DNA of 21,109 nucleotides from an uncultured Eubacterium sp. (GCA_900551945.1 URYE01000047.1:1-21109), one strand, 5' to 3'; shown: positions 14,119 through 21,109, numbered from the stretch's first letter. Numbers and translations are program-made. The notes: generated by a model not told the origin, from the sequence alone.

Positions 14119-15165
14119 TTATAATCTAAGTAACATATCGCCATCTTTTATCCAATTTTTCTTTCTCATAAATTCAGAAACAGCAAGTGTAATAACTGCT
14201 GGTAAAATAAATTGCATTGCAACTATCTCTATAATTATAATCTCTGGTGATGTAGTGTCAATCATAGCTTGCCATGTCATAATCTGCCCTACAAAACCTG
14301 CTGAACCCATACCAGAACCAGTAGGATTGCTTGTCATTTTTAAAACAGCACTTGATATAGGTCCTAGTATAGCACTCGATACAATCGGCGGTATCCATAT
14401 AATAGGCTTTTTTACTATGTTAGGAATTTGCAACATAGATGTTCCAATTCCCTGTGCAATAAGTCCACCCATTTTATTTTCACGATAACTTGCAACTGCA
14501 AAACCTACCATCTGACAACAACAACCTATAGTTGCTGCACCTGCTGCAAGCCCTGTAATTCCCATTGACACACCAATAGCAGCAGAACTTATTGGAAGTG
14601 TAAGTATAACTCCCATAAGTACCGATATTACTATACCACCAATTATAGGGTGCTGTTCTACATTTACATTGACAATTCCACCGAGCCACATCATAAATGC
14701 TGATATTGGAGGTCCTGCTATAAGACCCACAACTGAGCCTGAACATATTGCAACAAAAGGTGTAACTATAATATCGACTTTAGTTTTTCCAGAAACTAAC
14801 ATACCTAGTTCAATTGCAACAAGAGCCGCCACAAATGCGCCGAGCGGTTCTCCCGGTTTTCCAAGTGAAAATGCACTAAGTGACGCAACAGTAGGAAAAG
14901 CTCCTATCATACCCGCCGTAGCTGCTGATATAGTAACAAGAGGACTCGCCTTATATTTAACAGCCACGCCAACACCAATTCCAGCTCCCGTCAACGTCTT
15001 AGCCACATTAGCAACCGCCACAATATAATTCCCAATATCTCCACCAATAAAAGTCCCTATCTGTGCAATAATAGTTCCTATTATCAAAGTAGAAAACAAC
15101 CCAAGTGCCATACCACCTAATCCATCTATAAATACATGATTAAGCACCTTCTTAACTCTTTCCAT
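14119..15165 (-). CDS. PTS_EIIC_2-type membrane protein (PfoR-like)
   Basis: A 348-residue, very hydrophobic protein with about nine membrane segments, rich in Gly-Ala helices. It matches the PTS_EIIC_2 family (GGMALGLFSTLIIGTII near 17-33, the GAGIGVGVAVKYKASPLVTISAATAGMIGAFP block, SGSVVGLIAGPPISAFM, the GCCCQMVGFAVASYREN loop, and an NPTGSGMGSAGFVGQI stretch near the end). Clostridium perfringens PfoR, named for an effect on toxin gene expression, belongs to this family. Stand-alone members lack IIA/IIB domains, none are encoded nearby, and the solute is not known. GGGAGAG precedes the ATG. A fair promoter lies at 15242-15270. Confidence 0.88.
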   Translation of the reverse strand: MERVKKVLNHVFIDGLGGMALGLFSTLIIGTIIAQIGTFIGGDIGNYIVAVANVAKTLTGAGIGVGVAVKYKASPLVTISAATAGMIGAFPTVASLSAFSLGKPGEPLGAFVAALVAIELGMLVSGKTKVDIIVTPFVAICSGSVVGLIAGPPISAFMMWLGGIVNVNVEQHPIIGGIVISVLMGVILTLPISSAAIGVSMGITGLAAGAATIGCCCQMVGFAVASYRENKMGGLIAQGIGTSMLQIPNIVKKPIIWIPPIVSSAILGPISSAVLKMTSNPTGSGMGSAGFVGQIMTWQAMIDTTSPEIIIIEIVAMQFILPAVITLAVSEFMRKKNWIKDGDMLLRL

Positions 15166-15241
15166 AAATCTCTCCCATTCTCATATTTTTATTAATCTTG
15201 TCAACTTCTCCAGTTGCACCATATTTTTTATTATATAAACT

Positions 15242-15270
15242 CTAATATTGCATAGTTAAAGTATTAACAA
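15242..15270 (-). promoter_or_regulatory. Candidate promoter of the PTS IIC gene
   Basis: On the minus strand TTGTTA (15265-15270) is followed by a 17-bp spacer and TATTAG (15242-15247), 77 bp before the ATG. It is a moderate consensus match only. Confidence 0.4.
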
Positions 15271-15307
15271 TCTAATCTTTGTTGTATATCAATAAATTTC
15301 CGTTAAG

Positions 15308-15461
15308 ATATCAGTGTTAGATAAATCAATGAAATACACCATTTAAAGAACAGTTATCTATATTTGTATGCCATAAGCGAACACACCTGTCCGATGATGG
15401 CATACAAATATAGATGGCTGTACTTTCACTGGTGTGTGAATGATTTATCTAACACTGATAT
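15308..15461. repeat. Long-hairpin repeat, copy D
   Basis: Outer 21-bp arms (15308-15328 with 15441-15461) pair fully but have a different sequence from copies A and E (ATATCAGTGTTAG.../...CTAACACTGATAT). The inner ACAG...TCTATATTTGTATGCCAT arm pairs with ATGGCATACAAATATAGA...CTGT, including G-U positions. The apex is CGAACA/TGTCCG. It lies 96 bp past the SGNH hydrolase stop. The rest of the 392-bp gap 15166-15557 holds the promoter above and AT-rich DNA without a gene. Confidence 0.9.
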
Positions 15462-15557
15462 ATTTCACAAAATAAAATTAGTATATAATAAAATTTTAGA
15501 ACTACTTAGCTTTTATCCATCAACTATAAAATTTTATACCTACTTCTGCCCGCTAAC

Positions 15558-17009
15558 TTAATCCAAATATTCAAGCTCTATATCCATAAATGTAACATCG
15601 GCATTTCTTGCCACAAACATACCTGCATATACATGCTCTGGGTCAACACTAGTAAGCTTAAAATCAAAACCACCCGTTATAGTAGCTTCATCACCAAATG
15701 TACAAGCATATCCATCATTAGAACTTTCAATCCTTACATTTACAATATCACCAACATTATACTTTCTTGTACATATACCACCCTTAGTCAACACACCACT
15801 CTTTCTAGCAAAACAATTCCATGCCTTGTCCTCATGTGTAAGCATAAGTGGAGCAGCAGCCACATAATCACCTAGTATATCCGCAGTCTGCTTATCTATA
15901 TATATATCATCTCTTACCATAAGTCCAAACGATACTTGGTCATTTAAAAAATAATCATTAATTCTTAACTTAGCAGAAAACACAAACTTTTTATCTACAT
16001 CAATCTTCTTGTAATACATAGCAATTCCATCTGATACTCCTGCAATCTTGCCAACATTATCTTTAACTGCAATATGAATATTGTTGTCACTATCTTTTTC
16101 AAGTATAAAATTCTTCTGATAATCAGAAAGATTTCCCTTCTCCCCAATATCTCCAAAAATAGTTCCTTTCCAACCATAGACATCTTCCCAAAGTGTACTA
16201 TCCTTTAAATCAGAGTTAAATACTGTTGGAACATAAGCTTCATTTGCTTTAAGATAAACTTCCTTTGATGGAATATCAGAATTGTCATCAATAACAATAT
16301 GCTCACTAATTCCAGAAATATTTAACGCCTTAACTTGTTTTAACACATTATAAGCATTAACTCTTGCACCCCATATATTAGTATGAGTATTGTCAACACT
16401 CATAGGCTTATTAGATGTCCACGCATGTAAATATATTGTTTCATCATAACCTAAGCTATCATATAACTTTCTTGTAATCTCCGTCATATCAATCACAGGA
16501 ATAGAAAGCATTTCTCCTAACTTTCTTATAGCACTAGGATAGTCGCCACCCTTAAATTCTCCTGCGTCTTTAGTTATATGTAACAATACATCATTCCACT
16601 GACCATTAGGAGTTCTTCTAACTATAGGTGTACAAAGAATAACCTTAGTCCCCACCTTATTTGCTGGTACGATATAATTAGTATAAATAGAATTAGCAAA
16701 TGAACCTACTTCCCTATAATCGCCATTAGCATCTGTAAATCTATCCTTCTCCGTCTTTTCATCATTATGCCCAAACCCAATTATAAGAAAATCTCCATCC
16801 TTCATACCATTTAATAAAGTCTTATACTCTGGCTCAGTAGTAAAGCTCTTACTACTCCTTCCCGAAAGTGCAATATTTTCAATATCAAATGTATCATCAA
16901 GAAATTCCTTAAGCATCGTACCATAACCATATCTAGGATAATAATACTTATCCTCAAAACAACTCAAAGTAGAGTCCCCAATAACCCACAAAGTACGCCT
17001 ATTTCCCAT
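15558..17009 (-). CDS. SGNH/GDSL hydrolase, rhamnogalacturonan acetylesterase-like, with C-terminal beta-sandwich domain
   Basis: A 483-residue protein. Residues 5-230 form an SGNH esterase: block I WVIGDST with nucleophile S13, GRSSKSF (50-56) as block II region, GHND (80-83) as block III, and D206-N-T-H209 as the catalytic Asp/His block V. These spacings match rhamnogalacturonan acetylesterase (YesY/RhgT-type), which removes acetyl groups from pectin backbones. Residues about 275-483 are a beta-rich domain like carbohydrate-binding sandwich modules, ending TFMDIELEYLD. No signal peptide is visible, so it probably acts on imported oligosaccharides in the cytoplasm. I prefer the ATG at 17009 (MGNRRTLW), with GAGG 6 nt upstream; the ATG at 17021, preceded by AGGTG, is nearly as good. 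The promoter is at 17058-17086. Confidence 0.85.
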   Translation of the reverse strand: MGNRRTLWVIGDSTLSCFEDKYYYPRYGYGTMLKEFLDDTFDIENIALSGRSSKSFTTEPEYKTLLNGMKDGDFLIIGFGHNDEKTEKDRFTDANGDYREVGSFANSIYTNYIVPANKVGTKVILCTPIVRRTPNGQWNDVLLHITKDAGEFKGGDYPSAIRKLGEMLSIPVIDMTEITRKLYDSLGYDETIYLHAWTSNKPMSVDNTHTNIWGARVNAYNVLKQVKALNISGISEHIVIDDNSDIPSKEVYLKANEAYVPTVFNSDLKDSTLWEDVYGWKGTIFGDIGEKGNLSDYQKNFILEKDSDNNIHIAVKDNVGKIAGVSDGIAMYYKKIDVDKKFVFSAKLRINDYFLNDQVSFGLMVRDDIYIDKQTADILGDYVAAAPLMLTHEDKAWNCFARKSGVLTKGGICTRKYNVGDIVNVRIESSNDGYACTFGDEATITGGFDFKLTSVDPEHVYAGMFVARNADVTFMDIELEYLD

Positions 17010-17057
17010 ATCATTCCTCATTTCCGCACCTAAATGCCATAAATTTATTCACTCTCT

Positions 17058-17086
17058 ATAATATCCACATTCCAACCAAAAATCAA
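17058..17086 (-). promoter_or_regulatory. Promoter of the SGNH hydrolase gene
   Basis: TTGATT (17081-17086), 17-bp spacer, TATTAT (17058-17063) on the minus strand; start predicted near 17051, about 40 nt before the chosen ATG. Confidence 0.55.
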
Positions 17087-17121
17087 CCCAAAATACAAAA
17101 CCCCCAACACCCACTAACAAA

Positions 17122-17400
17122 CAAAAGTTTTCATATTTTACCTATCCAAAGAAGTCCAGCTAAAATAGCAACCCCAAATAAATCAACACCACTCTCTCAC
17201 AACCACCAAAATACGAAATTATTACCCCCACCACCAACCAAAAGTTTTTATATTTTGCCTATCCAAAGAAGTCCCGTTAAGATAACAACATCAAACAAAT
17301 CAACAATCCCCATCTCACCACCACCAAAATACGAAATTCCTACCCACATACCAATAAACAAAAGTTTTTATATTTTGCCCAGCCAAAGAACTTCCGTTAG
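17122..17400 (+). repeat. Tandem direct repeat of ~117-120 bp leading into hairpin copy E
   Basis: Units begin at 17122, 17239 and 17359 with CAAAAGTTTT, followed by ATATTTTRCC, AGCC/TATCC-AAAGAA, and a CCCGTTAAGATA-type block. Full units then have CAAAYAAATCAACA and AAAATACGAAATT. A partial unit precedes them (about 17080-17121). The third unit runs straight into copy E after CTTCCGTTAG. So the units are truncated left flanks and arms of the hairpin repeat. No gene is visible in the 650-bp gap 17010-17659. Confidence 0.75.
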
Positions 17401-17550
17401 GATAGCAGATGTATATAAATAAAAATGCACCATTAAAAGAACAATTGCCTATATTTGTATGGCAGTAGCGAACATACTTGTTCGATAATGACATATAAAT
17501 ATAGACAATTGTACTTTTACTGGTGTGTGCATTTATATACATCTGCTATC
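17401..17550. repeat. Long-hairpin repeat, copy E
   Basis: Outer 20-bp arms 17401-17420 and 17531-17550 pair perfectly (GATAGCAGATG.../...CATCTGCTATC). The inner ACAATTG...CTATATTTGTATGGCA stem and the CGAACA/TGTTCG apex are present. Pairing continues outside: AGTTTTTATATTTTGC (about 17363-17378) with GCAAAATATAAAGACT (about 17567-17582), and ATACGAAATT (17329-17338) with AATTTCGTAT (about 17610-17619). The full inverted structure is therefore near 290 bp. Unlike copies A-D it lies between divergent genes, upstream of asnB. Confidence 0.9.
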
Positions 17551-17659
17551 CCCACAACCCAAACAATGCAAAATATAAAGACTCTGTCCGTATGTATTTA
17601 ATGTAATAATTTCGTATCCCCCCGCATATACTAATCCGAATAAATCTTTGGAGCTTTCT

Positions 17660-19513
17660 ATGTGCGGTATAGCTGGTTTTTATAAAAATAACGCCCACTA
17701 CCTTTCCAACCCACACCACTACGAAAACACCTTAAAACACATGACAGAAGCCTTAAAACACAGAGGTCCTGACGACAATGGAACAATCCTTTGCGACAAA
17801 TGCGGTCTAGCACATACTCGTCTTGCAATTATCGACCCCAAAAATGCTTCACAACCTATGACAAAAGAATTATCACAATACAAATATCACATTGTATACA
17901 ATGGTGAAGTCTATAATCTTAACGAACTAAAACAAGACTTAAAGTTACGGGGCGTAACCCCAAAAACAAATTCTGACACAGAAGTACTATTGCTTTCATT
18001 TATTGAATTTGGAGCAAGCTTTATCAAAAAAACAGATGGAATATTTTCTATAGCAATCTACGATGAACGCCACGAAACACTCACACTCTTTCGAGATAGT
18101 TTCGGTATAAAGCCACTATTTTACACATATATAAACAACACTCTTATATTTAGTTCCGAAATTAAAGGATTATTTTGCTGTAAAGAAGTTCCCCATATAA
18201 TTGACGAAAATGGACTTAACGAAATATTAGGTCTAGGCCCTGCTAGAAATCCCGAAAGCGGTGTGTTTAAAAATATCTATGAACTACTACCCGGTTCTTA
18301 TCTTACCATTTCTTCTTATGGAATTAACATAACTAACTACTATCACATCGAAAGTCACCCACATACTGACTCCTACGAAACAACACTTGAAAAAACACGA
18401 TTTCTTGTTACTGACGCAATTCGTCGTCAAATGGTTTCTGATGTTCCCATATGCACCTTTCTTTCAGGTGGTGTTGACTCAAGCATTGTATCGGCTGTAT
18501 GTGCAAAAGAACTGGCTTTACAAGGTCAACAACTAAAGACATTTTCATTCGACTTTATAAATAATGACAAATATTTTAAGGCAAACAACTTTCAACCATC
18601 TATGGACAGACCATTCGTTGAGAAAATGGTAACTTATCTTAATTCTGACCATACATACCTTGAGTGCGACAATCTTACACAAGCAGACTATCTTTACCGC
18701 TCTGTATCAGCACACGACTTACCTTGTATGGCAGATGTTGACTCCTCACTTCTTTATTTTTGCGAACAAGTAAGCAAGTCACATAAAGTCGTACTTACCG
18801 GTGAATGTGCTGATGAAGTATTTGGCGGATATCCGTGGTTTCACAAACAAAAATTTATAGAAAGCAATACATTTCCGTGGACTCCATCACTAACACCTAG
18901 AAAATGCCTTATTCAACAAGACATTTTGCAAAAATTACATTTAGAAGAATATGTAAAAGCCTCATATAATAAAGCAATTAGTGAAATCGACATACTTCCC
19001 TACGAAAATGAAACGGAAACAGCTAGGCGTAGAATAAGCTATCTTAACATTCGCTTCTTTATGCAGACACTACTAAATAGAATGGATAGAACTAGCATGA
19101 ACTGTGGTCTTGAAGCTCGTGTGCCATTTGCTGACAGAAAACTCGTTGACTATGTATTTAACATTCCGTGGGAAATGAAAGCGAAAGACGGCGTTGTAAA
19201 AAATATTCTTAGAAATGCTTGTAAAGATATTCTCCCCGATGAAATTCTCTTTAGAAGAAAAAGTCCATATCCAAAGACCTACAACCCTTATTATGAACAA
19301 GTGTTATCTTCAAGACTTCGCAGCATAATGAAACAAAAAGACAGCATTGTAAACTATTTATTTGACACTAACCAATTAAATACATTTCTTGACAACCCAA
19401 AGGACTACGGCAAACCTTGGTACGGTCAACTAATGGCAGGCCCACAGATGATAGCATATATCTTACAGATAGACTATTTCTTTAAATATTACAAAATAGA
19501 ACTAAACATCTAA
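17660..19513 (+). CDS. asnB: Asparagine synthetase (glutamine-hydrolysing)
   Basis: A 617-residue AsnB-type enzyme that makes asparagine from aspartate, ATP and glutamine. The start at 17660 gives Met-Cys-Gly, exposing the catalytic Cys2 of the class II glutaminase domain; GGAG lies 6 nt upstream. An in-frame TTG at 17648 would bury Cys2 and is rejected. Glutaminase residues include HTRLAIID (52-59), NGEVYN (81-86) and SDTEVL (105-110). The synthetase domain has the PPi loop SGGVDSS (269-275) and the GECADEVFGGYPWF block. RMDRTSMNCGLEARVPFAD, RRKSPYPKTYNP and the C-terminus are complete. It is monocistronic, with repeat copy E and tandem units upstream and a terminator downstream. I found no strong promoter; a weak -10 may lie in TAATAATTT near 17603. 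Confidence 0.95.
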   Translation: MCGIAGFYKNNAHYLSNPHHYENTLKHMTEALKHRGPDDNGTILCDKCGLAHTRLAIIDPKNASQPMTKELSQYKYHIVYNGEVYNLNELKQDLKLRGVTPKTNSDTEVLLLSFIEFGASFIKKTDGIFSIAIYDERHETLTLFRDSFGIKPLFYTYINNTLIFSSEIKGLFCCKEVPHIIDENGLNEILGLGPARNPESGVFKNIYELLPGSYLTISSYGINITNYYHIESHPHTDSYETTLEKTRFLVTDAIRRQMVSDVPICTFLSGGVDSSIVSAVCAKELALQGQQLKTFSFDFINNDKYFKANNFQPSMDRPFVEKMVTYLNSDHTYLECDNLTQADYLYRSVSAHDLPCMADVDSSLLYFCEQVSKSHKVVLTGECADEVFGGYPWFHKQKFIESNTFPWTPSLTPRKCLIQQDILQKLHLEEYVKASYNKAISEIDILPYENETETARRRISYLNIRFFMQTLLNRMDRTSMNCGLEARVPFADRKLVDYVFNIPWEMKAKDGVVKNILRNACKDILPDEILFRRKSPYPKTYNPYYEQVLSSRLRSIMKQKDSIVNYLFDTNQLNTFLDNPKDYGKPWYGQLMAGPQMIAYILQIDYFFKYYKIELNI

Positions 19514-19522
19514 AAATATAAA

Positions 19523-19570
19523 AAGTTCTCCACCTATTACTTTACATAATAGAAATGGAGAACTTATTTT
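19523..19570. terminator. Bidirectional terminator between asnB and the lipoprotein gene
   Basis: AAGTTCTCCA (19523-19532) pairs perfectly with TGGAGAACTT (19556-19565), with ATTTTTATT after it on plus and a TTTTATATTTTTA tract after it on minus. It serves the convergent ends of the two genes. Confidence 0.88.
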
Positions 19571-19581
19571 TATTAGAAAGC

Positions 19582-20358
19582 TTAATTATTTTTCACTTCA
19601 ACAGAATACATAACATTTCCTGTGTAATTGCCATCTGCGTCAAAATCACTGTCTGAACTATATACAAAGGCTGTCACTTTAATTGTATCACCAACAAGAG
19701 CTATATCTGTTCCTGCTGTGAGTTTGATTGAAGTCATAACAGTATTGTCTGTAACTTCTGAAGCTAACAAATGACTGTACCAATTGCCTTGTATCTGATT
19801 AACATCGTCATAAAAATAACACTCAAGATAATTTCTATAACTAAATACATCGTCTGGGTGTGTAATAGTCTTTTTTATCTCTTGACCATCTTTTAACTTA
19901 AAGTCAACTATATAACCAATCTTGCAAGTCTGACTATTTTCAAACATATTCCAGTACTTTTCCCACTCATTCTTAAAATTACTACCAGAAAGTGTGAACT
20001 TGTCTATATCAGTTGCATAAGCTTCAAAGCTGACTATATCTTGACCTGAAACCCAAGTTGATTCATAAGTTGAATTAGCTTTTTCTCTGTATCCAGAAGT
20101 TTTATTATTGATATATAATGAAAACTTTGTAACCGGTATCTTAGAAGCTACCGTTGGAAGTGTCAATGACTCATTAGAAACCTGACTGTCTGCCTGTAAC
20201 GAACTGCTGTTATTTGTATCACTTTGAGTACTTTCAGCTTTTGATGAAGAATTGCTATTATTTCCACAACCAGTCAATGACATTGCTGTCGCACACATTA
20301 CTGATAACGCAGTAACAGACATTAATTTTCCTATCTTTTTATACTTACTATTTAACAT
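19582..20358 (-). CDS. Putative lipoprotein of unknown function
   Basis: A 258-residue secreted lipoprotein by its N-terminus: MLNSKYKKIG, a hydrophobic stretch (14-28) and the lipobox L-T-G-C with C31, followed by a Ser/Asn-rich linker (32-65). The body (about 70-258) is predicted beta-rich with no motif I recognise; it ends in TIKVTAFVYSSDSDFDADGNY and YSVEVKNN, which resembles Ig-like or DUF5067-type secreted domains, but I cannot assign it. The ATG at 20358 lies one base past the stop of the acetolactate synthase subunit gene, so the pair is probably translationally coupled; the AGAGGAAGTG ribosome site lies within that gene. An in-frame ATG at 20412 would put 18 extra residues before the signal peptide and is rejected. 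The pairing with an amino-acid biosynthesis gene has no obvious functional reason. Confidence 0.75.
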   Translation of the reverse strand: MLNSKYKKIGKLMSVTALSVMCATAMSLTGCGNNSNSSSKAESTQSDTNNSSSLQADSQVSNESLTLPTVASKIPVTKFSLYINNKTSGYREKANSTYESTWVSGQDIVSFEAYATDIDKFTLSGSNFKNEWEKYWNMFENSQTCKIGYIVDFKLKDGQEIKKTITHPDDVFSYRNYLECYFYDDVNQIQGNWYSHLLASEVTDNTVMTSIKLTAGTDIALVGDTIKVTAFVYSSDSDFDADGNYTGNVMYSVEVKNN

Positions 20359-20359
20359 A

Positions 20360-20851
20360 TTATTGCACACTTCCTCTTGCAAGTCCTGTAATACCAGTTC
20401 TTGTAAGTTCAATTATTTCATATCCATCAAGCTCAAGAAGTTCAATAAACGCATTAAGCTTGCTCTGGTCACCTGTAAGTGAAATAATAACTGAATTTTT
20501 AGAAACGTCAACTATCTGCTCTCTGAATATTCCTGTAGTTGCTGCAAGGTTCTGTCTTTGTGACACATCACATTTAACCTTAATAAGAATAAGTTCTCTA
20601 CATACAGAAGCTTCTGCTGGAAGCTCTTTAATCTCTCTTACATCTTCAAGCTTACTAAGCTGTTTTTCTATCTGTTCTAACACATCATCTTCTCCAGATA
20701 CAGTAATTGTCATTCTTGATAACCCTTCAAGATTAGTTCTTCCCGCTGTAAGACTGTCTATACTATAACCTCTCCTGCTAAACAATCCTGTTACACGACT
20801 TAATACACCTGCATTATTATCTGCAAGAATAGAAAATACTGCTCTTCTCAT
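20360..20851 (-). CDS. ilvN: Acetolactate synthase small (regulatory) subunit
   Basis: A 163-residue IlvN/IlvH protein, the regulatory partner of acetohydroxyacid synthase in branched-chain amino-acid synthesis; it confers valine feedback. The N-terminal ACT domain is clear (FSILADNNAGVLSRVTGLFSRRGYSIDSL at 6-34, NLEGLSRMTITVSGED), and the C-terminal domain carries RELILIKVKCD (85-95), VDVSKNSVIISLTGD and ELTRTGITGLARG. Length matches the family (about 160-165). No large subunit (ilvB/ilvI) is visible in the window; it is not downstream, so it must be elsewhere. The ATG at 20851 gives the usual MRRAVFSIL start, but its Shine-Dalgarno is 33 nt upstream beyond a hairpin. A good promoter lies at 21013-21042, just beside a second IS200/IS605 end. 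Confidence 0.93.
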   Translation of the reverse strand: MRRAVFSILADNNAGVLSRVTGLFSRRGYSIDSLTAGRTNLEGLSRMTITVSGEDDVLEQIEKQLSKLEDVREIKELPAEASVCRELILIKVKCDVSQRQNLAATTGIFREQIVDVSKNSVIISLTGDQSKLNAFIELLELDGYEIIELTRTGITGLARGSVQ

Positions 20852-20891
20852 TACACATTTTAAGCTACTAAATACAAGTAGCCTCTCCTTT
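20852..20891 (-). promoter_or_regulatory. Displaced Shine-Dalgarno with intervening hairpin, acetolactate synthase subunit gene
   Basis: The minus strand reads GAAAGGAGAG, then a GCTACT/AGTAGC hairpin with a 7-nt loop (20864-20882), then 12 nt to the ATG. The AGGAG core (20885-20889) is 33 nt from the start, almost the same as at 10848-10888. Confidence 0.55.
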
Positions 20892-21012
20892 CTTTTAAAA
20901 TCCTATTAATAATTATAAGTTTTAACATCACTTATTCTGCTAGTTAAAGCCATATTAACTAATACAAATTTAACTAACACAACAATTCAATATACAATAA
21001 TGCTTGACTAAT

Positions 21013-21042
21013 ATACTACCAAACATCACAACAAATTGTCAA
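21013..21042 (-). promoter_or_regulatory. Promoter of the acetolactate synthase subunit gene
   Basis: A perfect TTGACA (21037-21042), an 18-bp spacer and TAGTAT (21013-21018) on the minus strand, predicting a start near 21006 and a leader of about 155 nt. The leader contains a weak AGTTAA/TTAACT hairpin but no T-box or leader peptide that I can support. Confidence 0.6.
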
Positions 21043-21055
21043 CTTTTCCCCATAT

Positions 21056-21109
21056 GTGAACTACCCATCACCTAAAGGTAATGGGCTTCTAAGATACTAA
21101 TGTATCTAT
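21056..21109 (-). mobile_element. Right end of a second IS200/IS605-type (tnpB) element, running out of the window
   Basis: GTGAACTAC, a hairpin (CCCAT-ACCT / AGGT-ATGGG, 21064-21085) and GCTTCT reproduce the right-end layout of the tnpB element at 6742-6776 in the same orientation. A second hairpin AGATAC/GTATCT (21092-21107) follows, as expected for an omega RNA scaffold. Its coding part, if any, lies beyond the window. Confidence 0.65.

Noticed and set aside
14669..15028. 119-residue plus-strand reading frame
   Set aside because: Antisense to the PTS IIC gene; composition (Ile/Pro/Ala/Thr-rich) reflects the complementary strand of Gly/Ala helices.
5041..17550. CRISPR array
   Set aside because: The repeats are few, long, self-complementary and kilobases apart, with no regular spacers or cas genes.
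17648..17659. Upstream TTG start for asnB
   Set aside because: It would add residues before the Met-Cys, and the glutaminase needs Cys at the mature N-terminus.

Overview
The window looks like the chromosome of a low-GC Gram-positive anaerobe, most likely a Lachnospiraceae-type gut Clostridium. Three things point there: AT-rich intergenic DNA, strong GGAGG-type ribosome binding sites, and a stand-alone AICAR formyltransferase paired with a PurO-type IMP cyclohydrolase instead of fused PurH. A rhamnogalacturonan-acetylesterase-like SGNH enzyme and a PfoR-like PTS IIC protein fit a plant-polysaccharide-using gut bacterium. I infer the lineage from gene content only; no marker RNA is present.

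Layout. Positions 130-2347 (minus) hold a compact type II restriction-modification pair: a C5-cytosine methyltransferase followed by an endonuclease with a B3-like C-terminal domain. Positions 2609-5040 (minus) are a purine unit: promoter, ZTP riboswitch with terminator, purO-type cyclohydrolase, AICAR formyltransferase, terminator. Positions 5456-6601 (minus) are pheA. An IS200/IS605-type element carrying only tnpB, with end hairpins and a probable omega RNA, occupies about 6742-8220. A membrane-anchored DUF5050-like propeller protein (8305-9333, plus) follows. Two flavin-binding split-barrel proteins come next, one with a two-cluster ferredoxin tail, each followed by a copy of a 105-115-nt repeat. 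Then come an Rrf2 regulator, an RlmI-type methyltransferase, a short DMT/YdcZ protein, the PTS IIC protein and the SGNH hydrolase, all minus. asnB is on plus (17660-19513). The window ends with a lipoprotein and the acetolactate synthase small subunit on minus, and the right end of a second IS200/IS605-like element at the edge.

The most unusual feature is a family of ~150-bp near-perfect hairpin repeats: five recognisable copies (5292-5445, 11181-11334, 13276-13408, 15308-15461, 17401-17550) plus degraded and partial copies. Both arms change together between copies, so base pairing is kept while sequence is not. Four copies sit just 3' of minus-strand genes and all share one orientation. I do not recognise the family. 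Other points: two genes have the Shine-Dalgarno separated from the ATG by a small hairpin with nearly the same spacing, one promoter carries two identical-format dyads 42 bp apart, and a 15-nt motif recurs in three leaders.

How the genes work together: the ZTP riboswitch senses ZMP/ZTP, the substrate (or its triphosphate) of the formyltransferase it controls, so AICAR accumulation should switch on the two enzymes that convert it to IMP. pheA, ilvN/ilvH and asnB are amino-acid biosynthesis genes in separate units. Positions 1-129 hold no gene or clear signal.
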